A stretch of 64,000 bases of DNA from assembly GCF_000378125.1 (NCBI RefSeq), contig NZ_KB899241.1, positions 967,652 through 1,031,651 of the forward strand. Reading direction: 5' to 3'. Both the position numbers and the translations under genes were made by a program. This DNA comes from Rudaea cellulosilytica DSM 22992 (GTDB lineage Bacteria; Pseudomonadota; Gammaproteobacteria; Xanthomonadales; Rhodanobacteraceae). Under the pieces are notes generated by a model. It searched no databases and was not told the origin of the DNA. It saw only the letters and a program-made list of their open reading frames with translations. This document shows, in pieces, positions 1-8,074 of the stretch. Every line of letters begins with the position of its first letter. The stretch's first letter is position 1.

Positions 1-147
1 CCCGGCTTCGAGACCGTCGTCGCCCTACTGACAACCGGCCAGTCGGGCGACTTCCGCGGCATGCCGCCGGGCGGTATCGCCTGGATCGAACTCGCCGGCG
101 CAGCCGAGCCAGGCGCCGGCAGGCTCAAGGCATTCTGGGCGCCCTGA
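1..147 (+). CDS. 3' end of an unrecognised gene (partial)
   Basis: The window opens inside an open frame that reads 48 residues to a TGA at 145-147. The visible end is Gly/Ala-rich and finishes RLKAFWAP. No domain is recognisable in so short a tail, and no function is proposed. It runs in the same direction as the YceI gene 39 bases downstream, so the two could share a transcript. The reading frame is supported by GC-rich third positions, but the true start lies outside the window. Confidence 0.5.
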   Translation, partial: PGFETVVALLTTGQSGDFRGMPPGGIAWIELAGAAEPGAGRLKAFWAP

Positions 148-186
148 AGTGGCAGACCCGGTCATCCTGGGCAGGCAACGCCAGAC

Positions 187-831
187 ATGACGACAAACCC
201 CAGTCCGACGATCACAGCACAGCCGATGCGGGCGACCGCAACTGGCGCTGCGCTCGTCGGCCTGCTGCTCGGTCTTTGCACTTTCCCCGTCGCGGCGGAC
301 GCCGCGGAACGCTATCAGCAGCTGGCGCTCGACACGGCCCGCTCGCATGTTGACTTCGAAGTGAAGGTGCTCTGGCTGGTCGGCGTGCACGGCCGCTTCG
401 GCAACGTGCATGGCATGATCACGCTGGATCATTTTCGCAACGCGGCGACGGTCGAGGCGCAGATCGATGCGGGTGTTGTCACGATGCGCAACCGCAGCCA
501 CGAGGAGTGGGTCAAGTCGGAGGAATTCTTCGACGCCGAGCATTATCCGCAGATCACCTTCGTCTCCGACGCAATCCCGTTGCAGCGCCTGCAAATGGGC
601 GGCGACATCGACGGCATGCTCACCCTGCGCGGCGTCAGCAGGCGCGTGCGTTTCGAACTGGCCAAACCCGACTGCCCCGCGACGAGCGGCGACGACTGCC
701 CGCTCGAGGCTGAAGGCAGCATCCATCGCAGCGACTTCGGCATGAGCTCGCGCCGCGGCACACTGTCCGACAAGGTCGAGCTGAGCTTCTCGATCGCAAC
801 CCGACCGATGGCCGACGGTGCACGACGGTGA
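187..831 (+). CDS. YceI-family periplasmic lipid-binding protein
   Basis: A 214-residue protein with an N-terminal signal peptide (hydrophobic stretch about residues 18-38, ending near AADAAE), followed by one YceI domain. Family hallmarks seen are the opening LDTARSHVDFEVK, the GRFGNVHG turn, the SEEFFDAEHYPQITF segment and the closing DFGMSSRRG region. YceI proteins are secreted lipocalin-like beta-barrels that bind long isoprenoid-type lipids; the ligand here is unknown. An in-frame ATG at 226 gives a cleaner signal peptide and may be the real start, since neither ATG has a strong ribosome binding site. Its end overlaps the next gene by 14 bases, suggesting translational coupling. Confidence 0.9.
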   Translation: MTTNPSPTITAQPMRATATGAALVGLLLGLCTFPVAADAAERYQQLALDTARSHVDFEVKVLWLVGVHGRFGNVHGMITLDHFRNAATVEAQIDAGVVTMRNRSHEEWVKSEEFFDAEHYPQITFVSDAIPLQRLQMGGDIDGMLTLRGVSRRVRFELAKPDCPATSGDDCPLEAEGSIHRSDFGMSSRRGTLSDKVELSFSIATRPMADGARR

Positions 832-2725
832 TGATGCCAAACGATCAAAATCCCTTTCTTTTGCCCTTGTGCTTCTGAGTCCACGCAGCGCCCTCGTAGT
901 CGCACTGGTCGCCGTGTTGACAGCGCTGGCCGGCTGCGCCGTCGATCCGATTCATGCACGCCGCGCCGCGGCGACGGCGAGCGCCGCGCAGGATCGCACA
1001 TTGGACTGCGCGCCCGAACGCATCGATGCCTGCGCGATCGACACGCCGTACCGCAGCCTCGTCGCTTCGGCGTTGCAGCAGTCGACAGCAACCGCGCCCG
1101 TGCACTTCGTCAACCTGATCGAACGCGGCGAGGATGCCTTGTTGCTGCGCATCCACTTGATCCGCAGCGCGCGACGCAGCATCGAGATCCAGACCTTCAT
1201 CTTCAGCGAGGACGATGCCGGCACGCTCGTGCTCGACGAACTGGTGAAGGCCGCGCGGCGCGGCGTCCAGGTGCGCGTGATCGCCGACCAGCTGTTCTCG
1301 CTCGATGACGCGAATCTCTATGCGGCACTCGCGCGCGCGCATGCGAACTTCGAGTTCCGCGTCTACAACCCGACCCTGCACAAGGCCTCGACGCCGCCGC
1401 TCGAGTTCGCCGCCGGCGTGCTCTGCTGCTTCTGGCGCTTCAACCAGCGCATGCACGACAAGATGCTGCTCGTCGACGACGAAATCGGCGTTGTCGGCGG
1501 GCGCAACTACGAGAATCGCTACTACGACTGGGACAGCGAGTTCGACTATCGCGATCGCGACCTGCTCGCTGCCGGCCCGGTCGGCGCGGCCATGCGCACC
1601 TCGTTCGATGCGTTCTGGAACTCCGCCTATGCCGTGCCGTTGAGCCACTTGCGCGACGTCGCCGGTAGCATCCTCGATGCCGGCGTCGCCGCGCCCGGCT
1701 ACGCCCTGCACGCCTACCGCAACGCGGCGCGCGTTGCCGAACTGTCGCGACGCGCGGACGATGCGGAGTTCATCCGCGCGCGCTTCGTCGACACGGCGCT
1801 GCGCGTCGGCCGCGTCGACTATTTTTCCGACGTACCCGGCAAACCCGCGCCTGCAACGGCCCGGCGCGAATCCACGCGCCCGCTCGCCGCCTTGCTGCGC
1901 GCGGCGAAATCCGAGATCGTGCTGCAGACGCCCTATCTCGTGCTCAGCACGACCGCGAAGGGCATCTTCCGCGAGCTGCATAAGCGCGCGTCGCCGCCGC
2001 ATGTGATCGTCTCGACCAACTCGCTCGCGGCGACCGATGCGTTCTACGTTTATGCGCTGTCATACAAGTACAAGAAGCGCTATCTCAAGCTCGGCTTCGA
2101 GATCCATGAATTCAAGCCGTTTCCTGCAGAGGCGACGGAGTTGATCGCGAACTACGTTGGGCTCGGCGCCGAACCGGCACTGCCTGCCAGCCCAGTGCGC
2201 GACCGCGCGCGCAGCAAGTATCGCAATGCGCCGCTCAAGCGCGGCGGCGTGCGCATAGGCCTGCACGCGAAATCGATGGTGATCGACGGCGAGATCGCGG
2301 TGATCGGCTCGCACAACTTCGATCCGCGTTCGGAGAACCACAACACCGAGGCCGGCTTCATCGTTCGCGACGCTGCCCTCGCCGCGCGCCTGCGCGACTC
2401 GATCCTGCACGATACGCAGCCAGACAACGCCTGGACGATCGCCAAACGCCAGCGCACGCGCATCCTCGGCGGCCTCAACAACGCGATCGCGAACGTGTCG
2501 GAGCGGCTGCCGATCTTCGACCTGTGGCCGTTCCGCTATGCATCGAGTTTCGAGTTCGATCCGACCGGATTGAACGGCACCTGCCGGCCCGTGCCGCCGA
2601 GCAGCGCGGATTTCTACGCCTGCCACCACGACGTCGGCGACTTCCCCGAGGTCAGCCTGCCGCTGAAGACGATCTACACGCGCATCGTGACCGCGTTCGG
2701 CGCCGGCCTGGTATCGATCATGTAA
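818..2725 (+). CDS. Phospholipase D-family lipoprotein, ClsC/YmdC-like
   Basis: A 635-residue protein with two HKD motifs: HDKMLLVDDE near residue 213 and HAKSMVIDGE near residue 483, each followed by the usual G-G/S-x-N. These define the phospholipase D superfamily; the double-HKD layout and length resemble ClsC-type cardiolipin synthases, which join phospholipids in the membrane. The N-terminus has a hydrophobic stretch ending in a lipobox (LAGC), so it is probably a membrane-anchored lipoprotein. The start used is a GTG inside yceI; a second in-frame GTG at 869 sits just before the hydrophobic segment and is a credible alternative. The substrate is inferred from family only. Confidence 0.88.
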   Translation: MHDGDDAKRSKSLSFALVLLSPRSALVVALVAVLTALAGCAVDPIHARRAAATASAAQDRTLDCAPERIDACAIDTPYRSLVASALQQSTATAPVHFVNLIERGEDALLLRIHLIRSARRSIEIQTFIFSEDDAGTLVLDELVKAARRGVQVRVIADQLFSLDDANLYAALARAHANFEFRVYNPTLHKASTPPLEFAAGVLCCFWRFNQRMHDKMLLVDDEIGVVGGRNYENRYYDWDSEFDYRDRDLLAAGPVGAAMRTSFDAFWNSAYAVPLSHLRDVAGSILDAGVAAPGYALHAYRNAARVAELSRRADDAEFIRARFVDTALRVGRVDYFSDVPGKPAPATARRESTRPLAALLRAAKSEIVLQTPYLVLSTTAKGIFRELHKRASPPHVIVSTNSLAATDAFYVYALSYKYKKRYLKLGFEIHEFKPFPAEATELIANYVGLGAEPALPASPVRDRARSKYRNAPLKRGGVRIGLHAKSMVIDGEIAVIGSHNFDPRSENHNTEAGFIVRDAALAARLRDSILHDTQPDNAWTIAKRQRTRILGGLNNAIANVSERLPIFDLWPFRYASSFEFDPTGLNGTCRPVPPSSADFYACHHDVGDFPEVSLPLKTIYTRIVTAFGAGLVSIM

Positions 2726-2818
2726 AACGAGACGGCGTCGGGCGTGACCAAAACCGATTGACGCGGCCGGCCACGCTGGCTACGCTCATGAGTCTTCGGG
2801 GACTAACGGACCAGCGCC

Positions 2819-3391
2819 ATGTCATTGCAGATCACGATCGACCTCAACGATGCCGACCTCCAGTTTTTTATCGATGCGGCCAAGCGCGCGCAGGCCAAGG
2901 CCGGCAACCTGAGCCCGAAACAGATCACCGATGCGGCCGGCAAGCTGCTGGTAGATTCGAAGAACGCGCGCGTGCCCGAATTCATCGCCTCGCGCCTGTC
3001 CAAGCTCGACGCGATGATCAGCATGGTCAACGATGCCGGCTGGGACCTTTCCGAAACCGACAAGAAGCGCGTGCTCTCGGCGCTGACCTATTTCGCCGAC
3101 CCCGATGACGTGATCCCGGACAACGTACCGGTACTCGGCTTCCTCGACGATGCGATCATGATCGAACTGTGCCAGCGCGAGCTGCAGCACGAGATCGACG
3201 CCTACGAAGAATTCGTCGCCCACCGCGTCGCCGAAGCCAAGCACCGCGGCGTAGACGTAAACACCGTCAAGATGCAGCGCGTGGACTGGCTCGAAGACCG
3301 TCGCGCCGAGCTGCAGGCGCGCATGGCGTCGCGTCGCACCGAATCCTACGTGCCGACGAGCTTCTCGCAGGCGCTGTTCCGCGTGACTTGA
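2819..3391 (+). CDS. YkvA-family (DUF1232) protein
   Basis: A 190-residue protein. The region around residues 90-115 carries the DUF1232 signature (YFADPDDVIPDNVPVLGFLDDAIMI), the short conserved block found in YkvA proteins of unknown role. The rest is charged and helical, with no signal peptide. It starts with ATG 93 bases after the phospholipase D gene, preceded only by a weak purine stretch. It converges on the thiolase gene, with a hairpin between them. Confidence 0.85.
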   Translation: MSLQITIDLNDADLQFFIDAAKRAQAKAGNLSPKQITDAAGKLLVDSKNARVPEFIASRLSKLDAMISMVNDAGWDLSETDKKRVLSALTYFADPDDVIPDNVPVLGFLDDAIMIELCQRELQHEIDAYEEFVAHRVAEAKHRGVDVNTVKMQRVDWLEDRRAELQARMASRRTESYVPTSFSQALFRVT

Positions 3392-3443
3392 TTTTTGCCG
3401 TCCTCCTGACGGCGAAGACCAAACCGGCATCCATGAGCAAACT

Positions 3444-3469
3444 AGCGCTCGCCGATTCAGGCGGGCGCT
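3444..3469. terminator. Hairpin between convergent ykvA-like and thiolase genes
   Basis: Inverted repeat AGCGCTCGCC / GGCGGGCGCT with a six-base loop (one mismatch or wobble in ten pairs), followed on the plus strand by GTGTTT. It lies just outside the stop of the minus-strand thiolase and downstream of the plus-strand YkvA gene, so it may serve both. A smaller stem (GCCGTC / GACGGC, 3397-3413) lies just upstream. The T-run is weak, so termination efficiency is uncertain. Confidence 0.45.
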
Positions 3470-3473
3470 GTGT

Positions 3474-4751
3474 TTATGGGCGCTCGAGAATCGCGGTCAC
3501 GCCCATGCCGCCGGCGGTACAGATCGAGATCAGGCCGCGGCCCGAGCCTTTTTCCTCGAGCAGCCTGGCCAGCGTGGCAACGATGCGCGTGCCGGTCGCG
3601 GCGAACGGATGGCCGAGGGCGAGGCTTGAGCCGTTGACGTTGAGTTTGGCCGGATCGATCTTGCCGAGCGGCTTGTCGCGGCCAAGGCGGTTCTTGCAAT
3701 AGTCGGCGTCTTCCCACGCGCGCAGCGTGCACAGCACCTGCGCGGCGAAGGCTTCGTGGATCTCGTAGAAATCGAAGTCCTGCAGGGTCAGGCCGGCCAT
3801 GTCGAGCATGCGCGGCACGGCCACGGTCGGCGCCATCAGCAAGCCCTCGCCATGGACGAAGTCGACTGCGGCGGCCTGCGAATAGGTGATGAACGCCTGC
3901 GGCTTGAGACCGCGCTTCGCTGCCCAGTCCTCACTCGCCAGCAGCACCGCCGAGGCACCGTCGGACAGGCCGGTCGAATTGCCCGCGGTCAGCGTGCCCA
4001 GACCCGAAGTCTTGTCGAACGCGGGCTTGAGCGCGGCGAGTTTCTCGATCGTCGAATCGGGGCGCAGGAAGCCGTCGCGATCGAGACCGCGGAATGGCAC
4101 GACGAGATCCTTGAAGAAGCCGCGCTCGTAGGCGGCGGCGGCCTTGAGATGGCTGGCCAGCGCGAGCTCGTCCTGTTCCTGGCGCGTGATCTTCCATTCG
4201 CGTGCCATCAACTCGCAGTGCTCGCCCATCGACATGCCGGTACGCGGTTCGGCGACGCCGGGAAAACTCGGTTTGAGTTCGCCGAGCGAGAAGCCGCTGA
4301 CCGCGGCCTTGAGCTTGTCGCCGGTGTCCTTGGCGCGGTTGACCGCGAGCAGACGCTGCTGCATCGCGCGGCTGTAGACGATCGGCACATCGCTGGTCGT
4401 GTCCGAGCCGCCGGCGATGCCGGCTTCGATCTGGCCGGTCGCAATCTTGCTCGCGATCAGCACCGTGTTGTCGAGCGAGGTGCCGCAGGCGCGCGCGGTG
4501 GTGATCGCGGGCGTGTACGGCGACAGACCCGAGGACAGCACCGCCTCGCGCGCGAGATTCCAATCGGCAGCGAGCTTGATCACCGCGCCGAACGCGACTT
4601 CGCCGAGCTCGACATCGTGCAGATCGAACTTCTCGACCAGCGAACCGAGCGTCTTCACCGCCATGCCGAAGTTGCCGACTTCGGCGTATGCAGTGTTGTT
4701 GCGGCAGAATGGGATTCGAACTCCGCCGAGGATGGCTGCACGTTTTGTCAT
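3474..4751 (-). CDS. fadI: Acetyl-CoA C-acyltransferase (thiolase), FadI-like
   Basis: A 425-residue thiolase. All three catalytic signatures are intact: the acyl-accepting Cys89 in TARACGTSL, His381 in GHPFAATG, and Cys411 in CTAGGMG. The HPFAATG form and length match the FadI branch (anaerobic or long-chain beta-oxidation 3-ketoacyl-CoA thiolase) better than AtoB. It would cleave 3-ketoacyl-CoA with CoA, or run in reverse. No FadJ partner is adjacent, so the pathway cannot be read from context and the symbol is by similarity. It starts at ATG 4751, divergent from the oxygenase gene; an AT-rich TATTAT at 4792-4797 may form the -10 region of one or both promoters. Confidence 0.9.
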   Translation of the reverse strand: MTKRAAILGGVRIPFCRNNTAYAEVGNFGMAVKTLGSLVEKFDLHDVELGEVAFGAVIKLAADWNLAREAVLSSGLSPYTPAITTARACGTSLDNTVLIASKIATGQIEAGIAGGSDTTSDVPIVYSRAMQQRLLAVNRAKDTGDKLKAAVSGFSLGELKPSFPGVAEPRTGMSMGEHCELMAREWKITRQEQDELALASHLKAAAAYERGFFKDLVVPFRGLDRDGFLRPDSTIEKLAALKPAFDKTSGLGTLTAGNSTGLSDGASAVLLASEDWAAKRGLKPQAFITYSQAAAVDFVHGEGLLMAPTVAVPRMLDMAGLTLQDFDFYEIHEAFAAQVLCTLRAWEDADYCKNRLGRDKPLGKIDPAKLNVNGSSLALGHPFAATGTRIVATLARLLEEKGSGRGLISICTAGGMGVTAILERP

Positions 4752-4815
4752 AGATCAAAAGGGGGGCTGGAGGCGGACTGATATTATGCGCCCGTCGTCC
4801 AACAATCGACCATCC

Positions 4816-5529
4816 ATGTACATATTCGACACCGACCGACTGATGCGCATCGCCGAGACGCGCGCGGAAGAATTCCGCAATGCGCAGCCGTATCCGCATA
4901 TCGTCATCGACGATTTCCTACCGAGCGACGTGGCGCGCCGGCTCGCGAGCGTGTTTCCCGGTCCGGACGACAACGTGGCATGGGACCACTATGCGGCCCC
5001 CGGGCTCGAAGTGAAGCTCGGCTGCGGCGACGAAACGAAGTTCCCGCCGGCGATCCGCACCGCAGTGCGCGACATGAACTCGGCGGCGTTCGTACTGTGG
5101 CTGGAGAAGATGACCGGCATTCCGCACCTGCTCGTCGACCATCACCTGCTCGGCGGCGGCATGCACCTGACTCGCCACGGCGGCCTGCTCGGCATCCACT
5201 CGGATTTCAACTGGCACCTGCAAATCCATGCGCACCGGCGCCTGAACCTGCTCGTCTACCTCACTCCGGACTGGCGTCCGGAATACGGCGGTGAACTCGA
5301 ATTGTGGAACACCGAGGGCACGCAGCTGGTGCGCACCGTCGAGCCGCAGTTCAACCGCGCGGTGCTGTTCACCACGCGCTCGGACACGTTCCACGGCCAT
5401 CCGAAACCCTGGGCGGCGCCGAACGGCATCAACCGGCAGAGTATAGCTTTATACTATTACACAAGCGAACGGCCGGCCGAGGAGCAGCGCCCGGCACACA
5501 ACACGTTATACAAGGGCTACAACATCTGA
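4816..5529 (+). CDS. 2OG-Fe(II) oxygenase, prolyl 4-hydroxylase-like
   Basis: A 237-residue protein starting at ATG 4816 (MYIFDTDRL). The double-stranded beta-helix core is visible: iron ligands His128 and Asp130 in GIHSDFNWH, a distal His in FHGHPKPW (about residues 193-195), and the 2-oxoglutarate-binding Arg in INRQSIALYYYT. The segment PHIVIDDFLP near the N-terminus and LNLLVYLTPDW also match the prolyl hydroxylase-like family. It is probably a cytoplasmic hydroxylase of a protein or small molecule; the substrate is unknown. It converges on a methyltransferase gene with only 16 bases between stops. In-frame upstream codons back to 4399 lie antisense to the thiolase and are not part of the gene. 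Confidence 0.87.
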   Translation: MYIFDTDRLMRIAETRAEEFRNAQPYPHIVIDDFLPSDVARRLASVFPGPDDNVAWDHYAAPGLEVKLGCGDETKFPPAIRTAVRDMNSAAFVLWLEKMTGIPHLLVDHHLLGGGMHLTRHGGLLGIHSDFNWHLQIHAHRRLNLLVYLTPDWRPEYGGELELWNTEGTQLVRTVEPQFNRAVLFTTRSDTFHGHPKPWAAPNGINRQSIALYYYTSERPAEEQRPAHNTLYKGYNI

Positions 5530-5545
5530 GGGCGCCGCGCCCGGA

Positions 5546-6487
5546 TCACGGCTTGATCAGATGTTCGGGTATCGGCCCCCAGGACTCCTCGTTGTGCCGC
5601 CACACTTCGATGAAGGCGGAGCGGAACAACGACACTTCTTCGCCGCGCGAATCGTCCTGCATCGTTTCGAGCGCGGCAGTCAGCGACATCGTGCCTTCGA
5701 GCTGCGAGGCGATCAGGTTGTCGAACAATTCCGTCCACAGCGGCGAATAGGCGATGCGATCCTTCGCGGCCCGCACGCGGCGGCGCTCGGCCTCGATGTC
5801 GCCGCCACCGCGGCGCATCGCGATCGCCTGCACCCACGGCGAGTCGCTGAACATCTCGACCACGTCGAAGCCGGCATGGTCGAGGAAGCTGCGCACTTCT
5901 TCGGGATTGCTGAACTGGTTGCGCGCCACGTCCTTGCGCTCGGTCGGCACGACGTCGCGGAACGGATTGAGCTCCACGGCGAAGCGGCGCCAGCCGCTCG
6001 GATGCGACGTATTCCAGGTATCGAAGAACAGCAGGCCGCCCGGCTTGACCACGCGCGCCCAGTCCTCGAGGTACAAGTAGAAATCTTCCTTGTCCATGTG
6101 GATGAACACGGCGATGCTGTAGGCCTTGTCGAAGCTCGCATCGGGCAACGGCTTGAAGTTGCTGCGCGTGAGCTCGGTGAGACCGGCGTTGGCGAACCCG
6201 GACAGGCGTTCGCGCGCGATCTTGAGCATATTGGCGGAGATGTCCGAACCTTCCCAGTGCGCGATGTGCGGTGCGAGTTCGCGGCCGATGCGACCGACAC
6301 CGCAACCGAGTTCGAGCACGCGGTCGGTCGACTTGAGATCGAGCGCGGCCATCACCTGGCGCGCGGTGTACGCCCCCGTCGCACGAATGCGTTCCTCGCT
6401 GGCGCTGCCGTCGACCGACAGCATTGCATGCACCGGCGTGGTGGACTTGGCGTCCCAGGTGGTCTTGTAATTCGGCAGATGCAGCAT
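5546..6487 (-). CDS. Class I SAM-dependent methyltransferase
   Basis: A 313-residue protein with a Rossmann-type methyltransferase core: motif I VLELGCGVGRIG (residues 57-68), an acidic residue ending beta-2 (EGSDIS), the D-A-S-F-D segment, and the post-motif GGLLFFDTW. The C-terminal third is helical and unassigned. The substrate cannot be deduced. It lies downstream of, and on the same strand as, a second methyltransferase, separated by a palindromic repeat, so the two may be co-expressed. Confidence 0.85.
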   Translation of the reverse strand: MLHLPNYKTTWDAKSTTPVHAMLSVDGSASEERIRATGAYTARQVMAALDLKSTDRVLELGCGVGRIGRELAPHIAHWEGSDISANMLKIARERLSGFANAGLTELTRSNFKPLPDASFDKAYSIAVFIHMDKEDFYLYLEDWARVVKPGGLLFFDTWNTSHPSGWRRFAVELNPFRDVVPTERKDVARNQFSNPEEVRSFLDHAGFDVVEMFSDSPWVQAIAMRRGGGDIEAERRRVRAAKDRIAYSPLWTELFDNLIASQLEGTMSLTAALETMQDDSRGEEVSLFRSAFIEVWRHNEESWGPIPEHLIKP

Positions 6488-6610
6488 GCGTGGTCCAAAG
6501 CGAACGGGGGCGCAGGATCATACTCGCGCAGGCCATCGCGTTCAACGCGAGCGCTCGGCGAATCCCTTGTTTGTGCTGCAAATTTTCCGACGCTGAAATC
6601 GATTCGCTAA

Positions 6611-6751
6611 AACCTATCTCAAAACGTAGCAAGCGAAGACAGTTCGCGTGTCGCCGGAGCACAGGAGCCGGAGTTTACGTGTAGTAAATGAGGATTCCGA
6701 GCACCGCCGGCGCGCGAAATGTCGAGCGCAGTAGCTTTGAGATAGATTCTA
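6611..6751. repeat. Palindromic dispersed repeat, copy A
   Basis: One of four related elements. It begins AACCTATCTCAAAACGTAGC and ends GCTTTGAGATAGATTCTAG, so the ends are inverted repeats of about 15 bases. The two arms can pair along most of the element, giving a long imperfect hairpin, with a small central palindrome. Copies at 20029, 21164 and 38396 share the internal blocks CGCCGGAGC, GGAACCGGAG and GAGCACCGCCG. No transposase is present. The terminal CTAG provides the TAG stop of the methyltransferase at 6749. Confidence 0.85.
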
Positions 6752-8005
6752 GAGACGATGCTTGCGGTTGTACGCGGACAGCAGCAATTCCCCGACCGCC
6801 AGATCGACGAACGAATATCGCTGCAGCTCCGGCGTGTAGTCGACCCGATCGTGCGTGCGCAGCGCGACGCGCCAGGGCTCGAAGCCCAGGTCGCGCAGCT
6901 CGCGCTCGAATCCGGGCACGGTGATTGGATTGAGCTCGGAGATGAATTTCCAGTGCTGCTCCATCGTCGGCTCCCAGCCGCAGCGGTCCAGCGGCTCGAT
7001 GTCGCCGAGCAGGATCTGTTCGCGAATCCATTCGGGCGGGCGCTTGAGGTGCACGTAAGGCTCGCGCTGTGCGAAGCGGAACTCGCCCATGTGGTTGCCG
7101 ACGTCGGAGTAGTACAAGCCCGGCGCGATCATCAGCAGGCCGTCCGGTTTCAACACCCGGCGCATTTCCTGCAGCGCCTTGGCATAACCGCCTGCCATGT
7201 GCTCCACCGAACCCCAGGACACGAGCACATCGAAATGATCGTCCGGGAACGGTATGTCGTTCGCGTCGGCAGCGATGAAGCGCAGATTTTTCGGAATGAT
7301 GTCGGGCGACAGACCGCGTTCGCTCAGGATTTTCGGCAATCGCTCGAAATCCGGAAACGGATCGATGCCGACGAACTCAAGCGGTCGTTTGCGCAGGGCG
7401 ATGCCGAGATCGGTGATGCCGTCGCCGCAGCCGACGTCGAGGATGCGGCCCTTGAGCAAGTCCGAATCGCCGAGCAGATAGCTGGTGATCGTCAACGCCG
7501 CGTGGCGGAAGTGTTTGTAGAACCAGTCGCTGTCCCCCCGCTGCCACGACAGGGCGGAAACCGGCGGCGTGTTCGCGCGGCTTTCGAGCTGCCACGAGAA
7601 CTGCGGACCGTCGCCACTGCCCGAGCTCACCTCGAATTCGAGCGCGGCGGCGCCGGCCTTGGTCTCGGTGGAATCGTCGCGATGCCACAGCGCGAGGTTC
7701 GCGACATAACGTCCGGGTTCAAGTGCGATCCGCGGCGCCAGGGCGTGCGCGACGTAGCTGCCACGCGGCAGCCACGCCGCGTCGCAACCCCCGGCGCGCA
7801 TCTGCGAATGCGCCAATTGCTCGCCGGAGAGGCGATGGATATCGAGCGAAATGTCGACATCGAACACAATGTCTGCATCGACCTGAAAATCGACGCCGAT
7901 GCTCACTGGTCCGGAGCCATCGATGGCTCCGAGCCTGATCTCAGCCAATGAGAGTTGCGACTTCACTACTCCACCACCCAAGCAAATCCGTGAAAAAAAC
8001 CGCAC
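6749..8005 (-). CDS. SAM methyltransferase with N-terminal beta-sandwich-like domain
   Basis: A 418-residue protein. Residues 15-130 look like an all-beta region resembling the C-terminal carbohydrate-binding domain of O-antigen ABC transporter Wzt; that assignment is an inference from pattern only. Residues 175-320 form a class I methyltransferase with motif I GRILDVGCGDG near residue 189 and the VSWGSVEHM and EMRRVLKPDGLLMI segments typical of Methyltransf_11. A glycan or lipid-linked glycan substrate would fit, but is unproven. The long frame starts at GTG 8005; a GTG at 7966 preceded by GGTGGTGGAGTA is a plausible alternative. The stop codon TAG is formed by the end of repeat copy A. Confidence 0.82.
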   Translation of the reverse strand: MRFFSRICLGGGVVKSQLSLAEIRLGAIDGSGPVSIGVDFQVDADIVFDVDISLDIHRLSGEQLAHSQMRAGGCDAAWLPRGSYVAHALAPRIALEPGRYVANLALWHRDDSTETKAGAAALEFEVSSGSGDGPQFSWQLESRANTPPVSALSWQRGDSDWFYKHFRHAALTITSYLLGDSDLLKGRILDVGCGDGITDLGIALRKRPLEFVGIDPFPDFERLPKILSERGLSPDIIPKNLRFIAADANDIPFPDDHFDVLVSWGSVEHMAGGYAKALQEMRRVLKPDGLLMIAPGLYYSDVGNHMGEFRFAQREPYVHLKRPPEWIREQILLGDIEPLDRCGWEPTMEQHWKFISELNPITVPGFERELRDLGFEPWRVALRTHDRVDYTPELQRYSFVDLAVGELLLSAYNRKHRL

Positions 8006-8074
8006 CCACCTCTCGCCGCGGCGAGATCGTCGATATCGGTATGGAATGGCGGAAGTGTAGCGTGTTTGCGCTGC

